A stretch of DNA of 64,000 nt from Stomorhina lunata (GCA_933228675.1 CAKOFX010000006.1:105492-169491), one strand, 5' to 3'; positions 22,246 to 31,957 are shown, numbered from the stretch's first letter. The notes: a model not told the origin generated them from the sequence alone. Numbers and translations: made by a program.

Positions 22246-23958
22246 ACAGGATATTACAAACACATAAAGTTGCTGAATGCAACAGAACAGGATATAGTAA
22301 TAGAGAATTTAAAAATTCAAGTAGTACCATTACACAAGTATGAGATTCTACAATTCCAAAAGAAACACAATCAAACAAAAGATCCCTCTCGTTTTGATAA
22401 AATTTTACAAAGTCTCTCATTAGACAAAAGTAACAACAATGATAATAAAGATAAACTCTTTTCTATTATTAACAGATTTCAGAATATATTTCATCTAGAG
22501 GATGAAGAATTAACTACAAATAATTTTTACACACAAAATATAGAGTTGCATGATTATAATCCAGTTTATATAAAAAATTACCGATTACCACAGACCCATA
22601 CAAATGAAATAAATTCAAAAATAGAAGAAATGCTTAAAGATAATATAATAGAACCATCGATTAGCCCTTACAATTCGCCACTCCTTCTAGTTCCTAAAAA
22701 GGGACAAACTGATTTAGCAAAATGGAGACTGGTGGTGGATTTTAGATCACTTAATAATAAAATTGTAAACGATAAATTCCCATTAACAAGACTGGATGAC
22801 ATTCTTGATAGAATAGGTCGAGCTAAATACTTTTCAACACTGGATATGACAAGTTCTTTTCACCAAATTGAACTTGATCATAAATCTCGACCATATACAG
22901 CATTTTCAACTCCAACTGGTCACTATCAATTCACACGATTACCATTTGGTTTAAAAATATCTTCTAACAGTTTCCAACGCATGTTAACCATAGCACTCTC
23001 AGGCTTGGAGTCAGAAGCATTTATATATGTGGATGACATAATCATTTTTGGATGTAGCATACAACACCATAACAATAATTTGATAAAGGTCTTAGAAAGA
23101 CTAGAAAAATACAATCTTAAACTAAACCCAAAAAAATGTTGTTTTCTGCAACATGAAGTCATATACCTTGGACATTTAATAACTTCGGAAGGTATCAAAC
23201 CAGATCCTCAAAAATTTGAAGCAATAAAAAATTATCCAATTCCAACAAATGCAGATGAAGTAAGGCGATTTATAGCATTTTGTAATTATTATAGACGATT
23301 TATTAAAGATTTCGCTAAAATAGCAGAATGCTTGAACAAATTGTTGAGGAAGAATGTAAAGTTTGAATGGACAGAAATCTGTCAAAAATCTTTCGAAGAG
23401 CTTAAATCAAAGTTAATGAATCCTCCCATACTTCAGTATCCAAATTTTAATGAAAATTTTGTACTAACCACAGATGCATCTAATTTTGCTCTTGGCGCTG
23501 TATTATCACAAGGTAAAATAGGGAAGGATTTACCGATATCATATGCGAGTAGAACTCTAAATAAACATGAAAAGAATAGATCCGTAATAGAAAAGGAATT
23601 GTTAGGAATACATTGGGCTATAAATTTTTTTAGACCTTATTTATATGGTAGAAAATTTACTGTAATTACGGATCATAGACCATTAATAGCACTTTTCTCA
23701 CACAAAAATCCTTCATCCAAATTGACACGAATAAGACTTGAATTGTCAGACTATGATTTTGACATTGTTTACAAAAAAGGAAAAGATAACACTAATGCCG
23801 ACGCATTATCACGAATCAAATTGGACTCGTCATTGCTAAAAGAACTAATACCGACTGAAAATGATACAAGTATAAAGAAAACATTGGCAATTACAAGAAG
23901 CAAAACTAAAAATGATATAAAAAAGAACAAAATAAAGGCCTCAGAATGCAAAACCTGA
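22246..23958 (+). CDS. pol: Gypsy Pol fragment: reverse transcriptase and RNase H
   Basis: Open from after a stop at 22243 to 23958, with about 560 residues of Pol. Numbering from 22270: a Ty3/Gypsy-type RT with YNSPLLLVPKK (about 134-144), KWRLVVDFRSLN (151-162), FSTLDMTSSFHQIEL (188-202, first catalytic Asp), and YVDDIIIF (253-260). The connection follows, then RNase H with TTDASNFALGAVLSQ (400-414), VIEKELLG (439-446), VITDHRPL (465-472) and NADALSRI (509-516). The catalytic residues look intact. No ATG fits the start, so it is not a free-standing gene but part of a Gag-Pol frame. The protease that normally precedes RT is missing and the integrase that follows is lost. A/T-rich codon use matches the rest of the element. 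Confidence 0.9.
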   Translation, partial: TGYYKHIKLLNATEQDIVIENLKIQVVPLHKYEILQFQKKHNQTKDPSRFDKILQSLSLDKSNNNDNKDKLFSIINRFQNIFHLEDEELTTNNFYTQNIELHDYNPVYIKNYRLPQTHTNEINSKIEEMLKDNIIEPSISPYNSPLLLVPKKGQTDLAKWRLVVDFRSLNNKIVNDKFPLTRLDDILDRIGRAKYFSTLDMTSSFHQIELDHKSRPYTAFSTPTGHYQFTRLPFGLKISSNSFQRMLTIALSGLESEAFIYVDDIIIFGCSIQHHNNNLIKVLERLEKYNLKLNPKKCCFLQHEVIYLGHLITSEGIKPDPQKFEAIKNYPIPTNADEVRRFIAFCNYYRRFIKDFAKIAECLNKLLRKNVKFEWTEICQKSFEELKSKLMNPPILQYPNFNENFVLTTDASNFALGAVLSQGKIGKDLPISYASRTLNKHEKNRSVIEKELLGIHWAINFFRPYLYGRKFTVITDHRPLIALFSHKNPSSKLTRIRLELSDYDFDIVYKKGKDNTNADALSRIKLDSSLLKELIPTENDTSIKKTLAITRSKTKNDIKKNKIKASECKT

Positions 23959-24230
23959 CATCCTCAATATTGGACCAAAACCATTAGTTCTAAAAAAAAA
24001 AGCACAACGTATAGAAGAACCAAAAGTACCATTCATAGACACCAAAATAGCTACAAAGGGCAACAGACGAGATTTTGTGTCACGACAGAAGATCCAGCTA
24101 AAGATCCTGAAGGACGAGATTATAAACCCTTCCAGCCCACAACACACAAACTATTTACAAGAAAAAATATTAGAAATAAAAAAATCTATAAAAATCTTTA
24201 AAAAACAAAAAAAAAAAAAAAAAAACATTT
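23959..24230 (+). other. Unrecognised Lys-rich reading frame and A-rich tract in the Gypsy
   Basis: A frame shifted relative to RT-RNase H runs from about 23940 to 24230 with Lys-rich content (for example GPKPLVLKKKAQRIEEPKVP). It ends in an A20-like tract around 24203-24224. I do not recognise a domain. It may be leader sequence read by chance or the junction of the rearrangement. Confidence 0.35.
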
Positions 24231-24272
24231 GAATAAAATAAAATAAAATCTTATATAAAACAAACTTCCGCT

Positions 24273-24491
24273 ATGGGTGGAACAAAATCAAAAGTAGAGA
24301 ATCCTAATGCTAACGTAGTAAATAATGTTAAAATAATTGATCACACAGAACACTTAAATACACTATACATATTATTACTAATACTTGTTATTTTAGATGC
24401 AATAAATTTACTAATTAAATTGTATCAGCTACATAAAAAATCATTGAAAAAGAAATATATTAGTCGTGGCGACAATTTAGACAAAATATAA
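24273..24491 (+). CDS. Small 72-aa ORF: predicted myristoylated single-pass membrane protein
   Basis: An ATG-started frame encodes 72 residues beginning MGGTKS, which fits an N-myristoylation signal (Met-Gly with Ser/Thr at position 6). Residues 31-50 are strongly hydrophobic (LYILLLILVILDAINLLIKL), giving one predicted membrane segment. A basic tail follows (HKKSLKKKYISR). It lies 49 bases upstream of gag, the position of a leader ORF in a canonical element. It is not one of the standard Gypsy proteins. I cannot name a family. A membrane-targeting role for assembly is plausible but only inferred. Confidence 0.6.
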   Translation: MGGTKSKVENPNANVVNNVKIIDHTEHLNTLYILLLILVILDAINLLIKLYQLHKKSLKKKYISRGDNLDKI

Positions 24492-24540
24492 AACTAAAAT
24501 ATGAAATTAAAAATAAAAACATTGCTTTATAATTATATAA

Positions 24541-25860
24541 ATGGACTGGCAAAACATATTAGTAAAAATTAGAACAATAAAAGAAAGATTTGATAGATCC
24601 TACAAATGCCTCAACGTCAACAGACCTACGAAAGAGGACACAATTGAAAAACATATCACAGAATTATCTTTTTGTTTAGAAGAAATCAGAGTTATACTTA
24701 ACGTACATTACCATCGACTGACTAACGCACATAAAATAGCAGCTGAAGCATTCTTCGCTGACCTTAGGGAGAAGTTGTTACAAATAACTGCAAAAAAAGG
24801 TTTAGATCTAAAATTGCCTACATCTTTACATGAAAAAATAGTTTACTCGACAAAAAGGATAGAAAATGTTCAATTAACCAAGATGAATACGACAGATTTG
24901 GCTTCAATATCAAAACTTATTCCAATTTTTGGAGGAAGAAGAGAAGAATTAAGTAGTTTTATTTCCAATTTGGAATTTGTAGAAAATACACTTGAAGATA
25001 CCAAAAAACCAAGTTTTTTCCAATTCGTTTTAAAAACAAGATTGGAACAAAGGGTACAAAATCGAATTAAACAAAATTCTGTGCCTACAAGTTTGCAAGA
25101 GTTAATCAATGAATTAAGAAAGTGTTACAAATCTAAAGAAACACCAAATAACATACTTAACAATTTGAACAAAATAAAACAACAAGGTGACGTTCGAAAG
25201 TTTGCAGAGAAAATCGACAGTTTAATAACTGAACTCAACGAGCTACAAATCTCAAATATTGGTGAAGCAAATAGGAATGCAATAATACAATCAAACAATA
25301 TAATTGCATTCAATGCATTTAAAAATGGACTAACTGATAGGGACATAGCAAAAACAATAGAAGCTAGCAGAGTCAAAACTTTCACTGAAGCAGTGGAAAT
25401 TGCAGAAGAATCCATTTCCTCTAATACACAGCACAATATCATGTACCAAAATGCTAGACAGAGACAAAATAATAGAAACATTTATTCTAGAAATAATAAT
25501 TCATGGAATAATAACAATAATACAAGGAACAATAATAACTCCCACTATTTTAATAGGAATCAGTACAGAAACAATGCTAATAGACACAAAAATAATAGAA
25601 ATTCGCTAGAAAATGCAAGAAAATTAATAGAAGCAACAAAATTAAAAAGAAGTCTAGATTCGGAAAAGAATAAAAACAGCATAGACATAAGTATAGGAGA
25701 CTTAGTTTTAATAAAAATAGAAAATAGGAAGAAAAATGAAAAACCATATCATGGCCCATATGAAATAATAAATATAGATAATGTAAACGTAGAATTAAAA
25801 ATAAATGGTAAAACTAAAATTATACATAAAAATCTACTTAAGAAATATAATAAGAAATAA
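24541..25860 (+). CDS. gag: Gypsy Gag fused to integrase C-terminal domain
   Basis: ATG-started frame of 439 residues. Residues 1-350 look like a retrotransposon Gag: helical N-terminal part, a capsid-like centre (IPIFGGRREELSSFISNLEF at about 127-146, LINELRKCYKSKETPNNIL at 188-206), and an Asn/Arg-rich tail (about 303-354) without CCHC knuckles. From about residue 355 the character changes to the C-terminal part of a Gypsy integrase: IGDLVLIKIENRKK (385-398) and the GPY/F-like motif YHGPYEIINI (403-412), ending VHKNLL-like. A normal element has protease, RT, RNase H and the integrase core between these halves. The in-frame fusion indicates internal deletion or template switching. PPT and LTR follow directly. 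Confidence 0.8.
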   Translation: MDWQNILVKIRTIKERFDRSYKCLNVNRPTKEDTIEKHITELSFCLEEIRVILNVHYHRLTNAHKIAAEAFFADLREKLLQITAKKGLDLKLPTSLHEKIVYSTKRIENVQLTKMNTTDLASISKLIPIFGGRREELSSFISNLEFVENTLEDTKKPSFFQFVLKTRLEQRVQNRIKQNSVPTSLQELINELRKCYKSKETPNNILNNLNKIKQQGDVRKFAEKIDSLITELNELQISNIGEANRNAIIQSNNIIAFNAFKNGLTDRDIAKTIEASRVKTFTEAVEIAEESISSNTQHNIMYQNARQRQNNRNIYSRNNNSWNNNNNTRNNNNSHYFNRNQYRNNANRHKNNRNSLENARKLIEATKLKRSLDSEKNKNSIDISIGDLVLIKIENRKKNEKPYHGPYEIINIDNVNVELKINGKTKIIHKNLLKKYNKK

Positions 25861-25939
25861 ATATAGTACATACCAACAAAAAAAAAAAAAAAATTTTTAA
25901 AAAAAAAAAATTTATGAAATCTTTCTAAAAGATTGGGGG
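25861..25939 (+). promoter_or_regulatory. 3' untranslated region and polypurine tract of the Gypsy
   Basis: A-rich sequence ending in AAAAGATTGGGGG (25927-25939) directly before the 3' LTR TGTAG. Confidence 0.7.
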
Positions 25940-26363
25940 TGTAGTGTATCTATCAATATCGTTTAAACATTTCACTCTTTTAAATAAATCGTTAGATTAA
26001 GTCAGGTCAGTATCTAAAGAATTGTGAAACGTTTTGGCTATTCATTTAATTTTAGAATACTTTTTGATGTAACCTAATATTTTAAAATAAACAAACTCTC
26101 TATTTTATTATTTTTTTAAACACTAGCATATGTGAATTAAAATTTTGTTAACGCTGCATTTTAAGCGTGTGAACAAATTTAACCAGATATTTTTTTGTAT
26201 TCATATTTCTACTGATAAGCTAAATTAAGTTAAGTTAGGGAAGTTTCGCAAAAACACAAAAAGCGAACTTCTCATAAGTAGTGGATAAGGAAAAGAAATT
26301 AAAAAATAAAGTTTCATTCTAATTTTGACATCTAACAAAGAAACGTCAGTCTTTTATTCTACA
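25940..26363 (+). repeat. Gypsy 3' LTR
   Basis: 424 bp; identical by eye to the 5' LTR, followed by target duplication AAAG. Confidence 0.93.
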
Positions 26364-26611
26364 AAAGTGTGATGAAACTTTTTGCAATGCCTGCATCCAT
26401 GCTTCGTGAAGCAAGTCCCTTTTGAGTGATCATGTGCTAAGCAATTTGAACAGTATTTATGCTTTCTCACCGCACTAATTCGATCGGACATATTCATCGC
26501 AAGGAACTTGCGACATTTTCGAAGTGGATGTGGACTCTTACAGATGCGACAGGGATAAGAATTGTAATTTCCAAGGAACTCTTTTGAAGATTTCGATGAA
26601 CGTTTAGGCAT
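26364..26611 (-). pseudogene. BEL second ORF, 5' part: zinc-knuckle block
   Basis: On the minus strand an ATG at 26611 opens 54 bases after the stop of the Gag-Pol frame. The peptide begins MPKRSSKSSKEF and carries a Cys/His array: CRICKSPHPLRKC, then YCSNCLAHDHSKGTC and CRHCKKFHH. The layout parallels the nucleocapsid-like knuckles of the main polyprotein (residues 357-417), but the sequence is clearly different, so it is not a recent internal duplication. The Gypsy insertion cuts it after the last His block. The continuation is at 21100-21776. An NC-plus-protease frame placed after pol is unusual for BEL/Pao, where the third ORF, if any, is expected to be env-like. Confidence 0.75.
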
Positions 26612-26665
26612 GGTAAGCTGAAAGGAAAAAATTAATGATAAAATAAACTTTTGAAAGACACAGAG

Positions 26666-29600
26666 CTAATGATCGTTAGGAAGCAATATTATTTTCACGA
26701 TTGGACGAGTTATTGTTCCGCGTTGAGTCAATATTTCTGCTACGCGAACTCGATTGTCTGTGCCAGTAAATGTCTTAACAATTCGCCCAAGACGCCAAGA
26801 ATTTGGCGGAAGGTTTTCCTCCCTGATCACTACCAGATCGCCAGGTTTAAGGTTGGTTTCAGGTTTCTGCCATTTTACTCTTTTAATTAACTCCTTCAAA
26901 TATTCATTTTTCCACCTAAAACAGAAGTTTTGGTAGATCGCTTTAAGTCGTTGCCACCTGTTCGTGATTGAAATCGAAGATTCATTCACCTTTGGATCAA
27001 TAGGGGCAAGAATTGGTGATCCAACAAGGAAATGGCCTGGAGTCAAAGCGCAAAGATCACTGGGATCGGTGGATATGGGTGATATCGGTCTGGAATTCAG
27101 GCAGGACTCAATTTTAGCGAGTAACGTGGACAGTTCCTCGAAAGTGTATTTGTGGCATCCTGCAATTTTCCGGAAGTGAGTTTTAAAACTCTTAACACCG
27201 GCTTCCCATAATCCTCCCATGTGTGGAGCTCCTGCTGGGATGAAATGCCACGAAATATTCTGGTGGGCATAATCGGACAAAATGCGTTCTTGGGATGTTT
27301 CTAGAAACTCTTTACTTAGGACCTTGGAAGCTCCTACAAATGTTGTTCCATTATCGGAATGGATATGAAGTGGGCAACCTCGACGCGAAACAAAACGACT
27401 AAATGCTGCTAGAAATGCTGGAGTAGAAAGATCGGAGGTTGCTTCCAAGTGGATTGCTTTAGTTGAAAAGCAAACGAATACACACACATATCCTTTGGAA
27501 ATTCGACAGGCTCTGCCAGTGTAGCTTTTTACGTCGAATGGACCTGCAAAGTCTAAGCCTGTATGGGCAAATGGACGAGAGATTCCCGAACGTTCAGTGG
27601 GTAAAGCGGCCATTATTTGCCTTTGGCACCTTTTTTTGTAGATTATGCATGTCTTGCACTTATTGATGATACATTTTATCATATTTTTGGCCTTGGGTAT
27701 CCAGTACCGGGTCCTTAGAAGTCGCAAAACTAGTTGATTACCTCCATGGAGCGTAATATCGTGGATGTGCTGAACTAGGAGTCTGGAAAACTGGCAGTTG
27801 TAGGGTATAACGATGGGATGTCGTTCATTGTAGCTAAGTCCGGGTGAAGACTCAAGCCTGCCGCATGAACGAATAATTCCTTCTGGATCAAGGAATGGAT
27901 TCAAGTTAAGGATAGTGCTTGACTTTGAAATTTGTTGCCTGGCAGAAAGAGCCTTGTACTCGTTAGGATAACATGATTTTTGACATACCGATATGAGTAT
28001 ATCGCTTATGAAGTTGAGTTCTGGACTGGAGAGATTAATAGAATCTTTATAAAAGCTGGATCGGAATCGAGGATGAGTTCGATAGTAAAATCTCCATACA
28101 TACGCCATAACCCTTAAGGCTCGAGAGAAGGATGAAAACCGTTCCAAAAGATCTTCGAAGTTGTTGAAGTAAGAAAAATGCGCTTGAATGGTTTTGGCTT
28201 CTAAGTCAGTTGTTGAAGGGTTTATGTTAACGGAATTTGGCCAATCCGAACTTTCATCCTTAAGCCATCTTGGACCAAACCACCACAAATCATTATCCAC
28301 TAGATCTTGGGGGTTTACACCTCTGCTTGCTAGGTCTGCGGGATTTGTTTCGGAATTAACGTGTTTCCACTGCGAACATCCAATCACCTGGGTTATTTTG
28401 GACACTCGATTTGCCACAAATGTCATCCAACTACATGCTGGCTTCGATAACCATGATAGGACTATGGTGGAATCCGTCCAGCAATGAATGGAATATTTTT
28501 CGATATCAAGTCTAGGAAGTAAGCTATCTACCATCTCAGCCAAAAGTAATGCTCCACAAAGCTCTAACCTAGGAATGGAGAGAGTCTTAATAGGAGCCAC
28601 TTTAGTTTTTGATGTTACTAAGTGTGTAAAAACGGAATTTGAATCAGCTACTCGTACATATAATGTCGCTGCATATGCTTTTTCTGAAGCATCGCAGAAT
28701 CCATGGAATTGGACATGTGCATTTGGATGATAATCAATCCATCGAGGAATACGAATGGTATTGATAACCGAGTAACTGGATTGAAAAGATTTCCATTGAG
28801 TAAGGGAATCTGGAGAAAGAATCTCATCCCAACCAGTACCATCGATCCATATCTTTTGCATTATTATTTTGGCCTGAACAATGCAGGGAGCCAACCATCC
28901 TACTGGATCAAAGAGTTTGGCAATTTGGGACAAGACTTCTCTCTTAGTAAAATCAACAGTTTCTGGAAATGGGCTAGCAACAAAATAGAAGTCATCGGAA
29001 CACGCGTTCCAGCGAATGCCTAAAGTTTTTGCGGAACTGCTGTCTTCGAACTTAAGGAAATCTTCGCGTAGAAGATGGTCTGGTGGAATGTCTGCGAGAA
29101 TGTCATTAAAATTAGACGTCCATTTTCTTAAGGAAAATCCAGCGGAATCTAAAGCTTGGACCAGCTCTTGTTTTGCCTTGATGGAATCATGTTTTGAGTG
29201 AAATCCTGCTAGGACATCATCAACATACATGGAATTTTTTAATATGGAACTTGCAATTGGAAAAGTTGATTTTACGTCATCTGCTAAACGAAGTAATGTT
29301 CGAATAGCTAAATATGGTGCGCAATTGACCCCAAACGTTACTGTCTTCAATTCGTAATCACAAATTGGACCGCTTGGATTACTACGGAATAATATTCGCT
29401 GATAAGGTGTTTGTACTGGATTAACCAAAATCTGTCTGTACATCTTTTGGATATCAGCGTTAAATACGTATCGGAAAAAACGCCATTTAATTATAAGTAG
29501 AATCAAGTCATTCTGGAGTATTGGCCCGATATGAAGTAAGGAGTTCAAGCTTTGCCCATTTGAAGATGGAGCAGAAGCGTTGAACACAACGCGTACTTTT

Positions 29601-31957
29601 GTAGTAACACTTTCTGGTTTTATCACCGCATGATGTGGAAGATAAAAGGCATTTGGACTCTCAGAAAGGCTAGATGATCTGACTTGAAACATGTGTCCAA
29701 GTTCTTCGTACTCTTGGACTACACTATCATATTCAAGTTTGAAGTTAGGAGTTTTGATTAATCTGGCCTCATTTCTGAAGAACTGTGCCATAGCACTGGA
29801 CCGAGAATGACCAATATTCAAAGCATTTGGAAATTCTTCCTTAAATGGAAGTGATACGACATATCTTCCATCTGAATTTCTTTTAGTTGTTCGAAGATAT
29901 AAATCCTCGCAATACTGGTCGACTGGAGACAGGAAGTTCTTCCTTGGAAGATTCTCCACCTCCCAAAAGCGTGAAATTTCCTTATCTAAGGAAATTTCGC
30001 AGAAATGTGACGTTATAGTAGGACTAGGACCGGTGTGACTTGAAACAGGACCAGTAAGTATCCATCCGAAAATGGTTTCCTGTGCAATCAAGGAATGGCA
30101 TACATTATGCATAATGCCAGAACGAATTATAGATGGAAAAATGTCACCTCCGATCAGGATGTCTATCTTTGAACTAACATAGAACTTTGGATCAGCCATC
30201 TGAATTTGAGGAAGAGTAGCAAATTGGGACCTCGGAATCACTTGCGATGGAAGGTTGTTGGAGAGGTGTGGAACCACTAGTGCCTTGACGGAAATGGAGA
30301 CATCACTGTCTAGTTGAGAGCCTAAAACAAGGGAACATTGATACTGAACTTTAGCCGAAACCGTGTTATTCAAGCCGGTAATTTGCGCATTTGCAGACTC
30401 AGCAGGAAGTTTGAGGCAATTGAATAGACGTTCCGAAATAAATGTACCCTCTGAACCCGAATCGATCAGAGCACGAGCCTGATATGTTAATCCCGCATGG
30501 TATATATTTACCCATGCGGTTCCTAATAAAACTCCATTATGATTTGAAGCAAAACATGATTGAACTCTGTCCGAATTGGAATGGTTTGTGGACTGTATAT
30601 AATTTGAATTTGGACGAGAGTATGAAGCGGAATTAGGATTAAGCGAGCTTGTACTTGGAACTTGGCTTGTGCTTGGACTTTTAGCTTCTTTATGAAGAAG
30701 CGTATTGTGTCTCTTCTGACATTTAAAGCAAGTATGCTTGCTAGTGCAATTCCGAACACTATGTGTCTTGGAAAAGCAGTTCAGACACAAACCTTCTTTT
30801 TTGATTTCATTAAATCTTTTTTGGTGGTCCATCTGAAGAAATTTGGGGCACTTTCGGATCGCATGGCTCTCTTTGGGACACAGTTGACATTGCGGACCAG
30901 AAACTTTTGTTTGAAAACTATGTATTTTGGATTTGGAATTTGAATTTGGAACATTTTTTGATTTAAGATCGATATTTTTGGAGTGATTTGAACCTCGAAT
31001 TTCAGAAACCGATTCCAAGGTCCGGTACCTATTAGTCAAAAATTCATTAAGTTCAGTCCAATAAGGAATGTTAGTTTTATCGTTGAGTTCCTGTTCCCAC
31101 AATGTCAATGTGGTTTCTGGAAGTTTACTTGTACAAATAAATACAAAAATTGGGTCCCAGGAAGATACATTGATATTATAAAGTTTTAATATCGAGATAC
31201 AGGAATTGATATCCCGTTGAAGTTGCTTGAGACCTTTTCCTGTTTCTGTATTAACAGGCTGAAGATTGAAAAGAGTCTTCAGTTGGCCATTCACAAGGAT
31301 TCGTCGGTTCTCAAAGCGAACACATAAATCCTTCCACGCCATATCAAACCCTTCATTGGTCAAGGGACTCTTTTGGACTATCTCCCTGGCCTCACCTTTA
31401 GTTTTTTGCGCGAGGAAAAAAAGTTTTTCGACATTGCTAGCCTTTGTGTTGGATATGACAGCCATAAACATGTCGCGGAAAGTTGGCCAGGAAGCATAGT
31501 CACCGTAAAAGGTATCGATTTCGATTGGTGGAAGGTGAATGTGGTTGGAACGGGGAGTAGAAGCTGAATTAGTTGGAATCCCAACTTCGGCTGAAGTACT
31601 TGGGAGTACAATATTGCTGATGTTAGGTACCTGTGGTTCCTGAATAGTTACTGAAGACGCAACTATCGAATCTGACATTTCAGATAATTTGGTTAAGCAA
31701 TTACAATAAGTAATATAAGTGCTTTTATATTTTAATTTAAATGACTCGAGATCTACTGGATCTTCAGCATCAGCTTCTTTTTCGACTTCTAAAATGAATT
31801 TCTCGTAGGCAGCCTTAATTCTATTCCAACTCGACCTCAGCTCTTGACGATGGACTTCGAGGGCATGGAGTGAGGTCAAGGGATATTGATTGTCATTAAG
31901 GTCTGCCTCAAACTCTACAATGCTATCAGCTAACCGAATGAAATTATCCAAAGACAT
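26666..31957 (-). CDS. gag-pol: BEL/Pao Gag-Pol polyprotein, intact
   Basis: One uninterrupted frame of 1763 residues from an ATG. Domains in order: Gag N-terminal region (1-110); DUF1759-type capsid region (about 143-315, LPPIEIDTFYGDYASWPTF); zinc knuckles (357-417, CQLCPKESHAIRKC and CLNCFSKTHSVRNC); DUF1758 aspartic protease (ALIDSGSEGTF at 496, ILIGGDIFP at 600); reverse transcriptase (KVRVVFNASA at 787, FNADIQKMY 832-840, YVDDVLAG 911-918); Pao A17-type region (about 1003-1045); RNase H (FCDASEKAYA 1088, LELCGALLLAE 1131, WTDSTIVLSW 1160, NPADLASRG 1205). The integrase has an H2C2 zinc finger (1397-1437), catalytic Asp1469, Asp1535 and Glu1585, and a DUF5641-like tail. All catalytic motifs are visible. 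It supplies every enzyme for copying and insertion; there is no env. Likely capable of expression. Confidence 0.95.
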   Translation of the reverse strand: MSLDNFIRLADSIVEFEADLNDNQYPLTSLHALEVHRQELRSSWNRIKAAYEKFILEVEKEADAEDPVDLESFKLKYKSTYITYCNCLTKLSEMSDSIVASSVTIQEPQVPNISNIVLPSTSAEVGIPTNSASTPRSNHIHLPPIEIDTFYGDYASWPTFRDMFMAVISNTKASNVEKLFFLAQKTKGEAREIVQKSPLTNEGFDMAWKDLCVRFENRRILVNGQLKTLFNLQPVNTETGKGLKQLQRDINSCISILKLYNINVSSWDPIFVFICTSKLPETTLTLWEQELNDKTNIPYWTELNEFLTNRYRTLESVSEIRGSNHSKNIDLKSKNVPNSNSKSKIHSFQTKVSGPQCQLCPKESHAIRKCPKFLQMDHQKRFNEIKKEGLCLNCFSKTHSVRNCTSKHTCFKCQKRHNTLLHKEAKSPSTSQVPSTSSLNPNSASYSRPNSNYIQSTNHSNSDRVQSCFASNHNGVLLGTAWVNIYHAGLTYQARALIDSGSEGTFISERLFNCLKLPAESANAQITGLNNTVSAKVQYQCSLVLGSQLDSDVSISVKALVVPHLSNNLPSQVIPRSQFATLPQIQMADPKFYVSSKIDILIGGDIFPSIIRSGIMHNVCHSLIAQETIFGWILTGPVSSHTGPSPTITSHFCEISLDKEISRFWEVENLPRKNFLSPVDQYCEDLYLRTTKRNSDGRYVVSLPFKEEFPNALNIGHSRSSAMAQFFRNEARLIKTPNFKLEYDSVVQEYEELGHMFQVRSSSLSESPNAFYLPHHAVIKPESVTTKVRVVFNASAPSSNGQSLNSLLHIGPILQNDLILLIIKWRFFRYVFNADIQKMYRQILVNPVQTPYQRILFRSNPSGPICDYELKTVTFGVNCAPYLAIRTLLRLADDVKSTFPIASSILKNSMYVDDVLAGFHSKHDSIKAKQELVQALDSAGFSLRKWTSNFNDILADIPPDHLLREDFLKFEDSSSAKTLGIRWNACSDDFYFVASPFPETVDFTKREVLSQIAKLFDPVGWLAPCIVQAKIIMQKIWIDGTGWDEILSPDSLTQWKSFQSSYSVINTIRIPRWIDYHPNAHVQFHGFCDASEKAYAATLYVRVADSNSVFTHLVTSKTKVAPIKTLSIPRLELCGALLLAEMVDSLLPRLDIEKYSIHCWTDSTIVLSWLSKPACSWMTFVANRVSKITQVIGCSQWKHVNSETNPADLASRGVNPQDLVDNDLWWFGPRWLKDESSDWPNSVNINPSTTDLEAKTIQAHFSYFNNFEDLLERFSSFSRALRVMAYVWRFYYRTHPRFRSSFYKDSINLSSPELNFISDILISVCQKSCYPNEYKALSARQQISKSSTILNLNPFLDPEGIIRSCGRLESSPGLSYNERHPIVIPYNCQFSRLLVQHIHDITLHGGNQLVLRLLRTRYWIPKAKNMIKCIINKCKTCIIYKKRCQRQIMAALPTERSGISRPFAHTGLDFAGPFDVKSYTGRACRISKGYVCVFVCFSTKAIHLEATSDLSTPAFLAAFSRFVSRRGCPLHIHSDNGTTFVGASKVLSKEFLETSQERILSDYAHQNISWHFIPAGAPHMGGLWEAGVKSFKTHFRKIAGCHKYTFEELSTLLAKIESCLNSRPISPISTDPSDLCALTPGHFLVGSPILAPIDPKVNESSISITNRWQRLKAIYQNFCFRWKNEYLKELIKRVKWQKPETNLKPGDLVVIREENLPPNSWRLGRIVKTFTGTDNRVRVAEILTQRGTITRPIVKIILLPNDH

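Larger units (their letters stand above)
21777..26363 (+). mobile_element. Gypsy-type LTR retrotransposon, rearranged, nested in BEL
   Basis: The two 424-bp LTRs (21777-22200, 25940-26363) are identical by eye and begin TGTAGTG and end TCTACA. The 4-bp target duplication AAAG flanks them (21773-21776, 26364-26367). TGGCGATCC follows the 5' LTR directly and AAAAGATTGGGGG precedes the 3' LTR. The interior is only 3.7 kb and in unusual order: a short Asn/Arg-rich Gag-like tail, RT-RNase H, an A-rich stretch, a 72-aa small ORF, then Gag fused to the C-terminal part of integrase. Protease and the integrase core are missing. It must have moved in trans or be the product of template switching during its own copying. 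Confidence 0.9.

Noticed and set aside
22270..22278. TTG at 22270 as a start of the Gypsy RT protein
   Set aside because: No ATG near; retrotransposon RT is made as part of Gag-Pol. The frame is open upstream to 22246.
26651..31567. Several plus-strand frames of 60-106 codons opposite the BEL polyprotein
   Set aside because: They are antisense shadows of a long conserved coding frame and show no domains.
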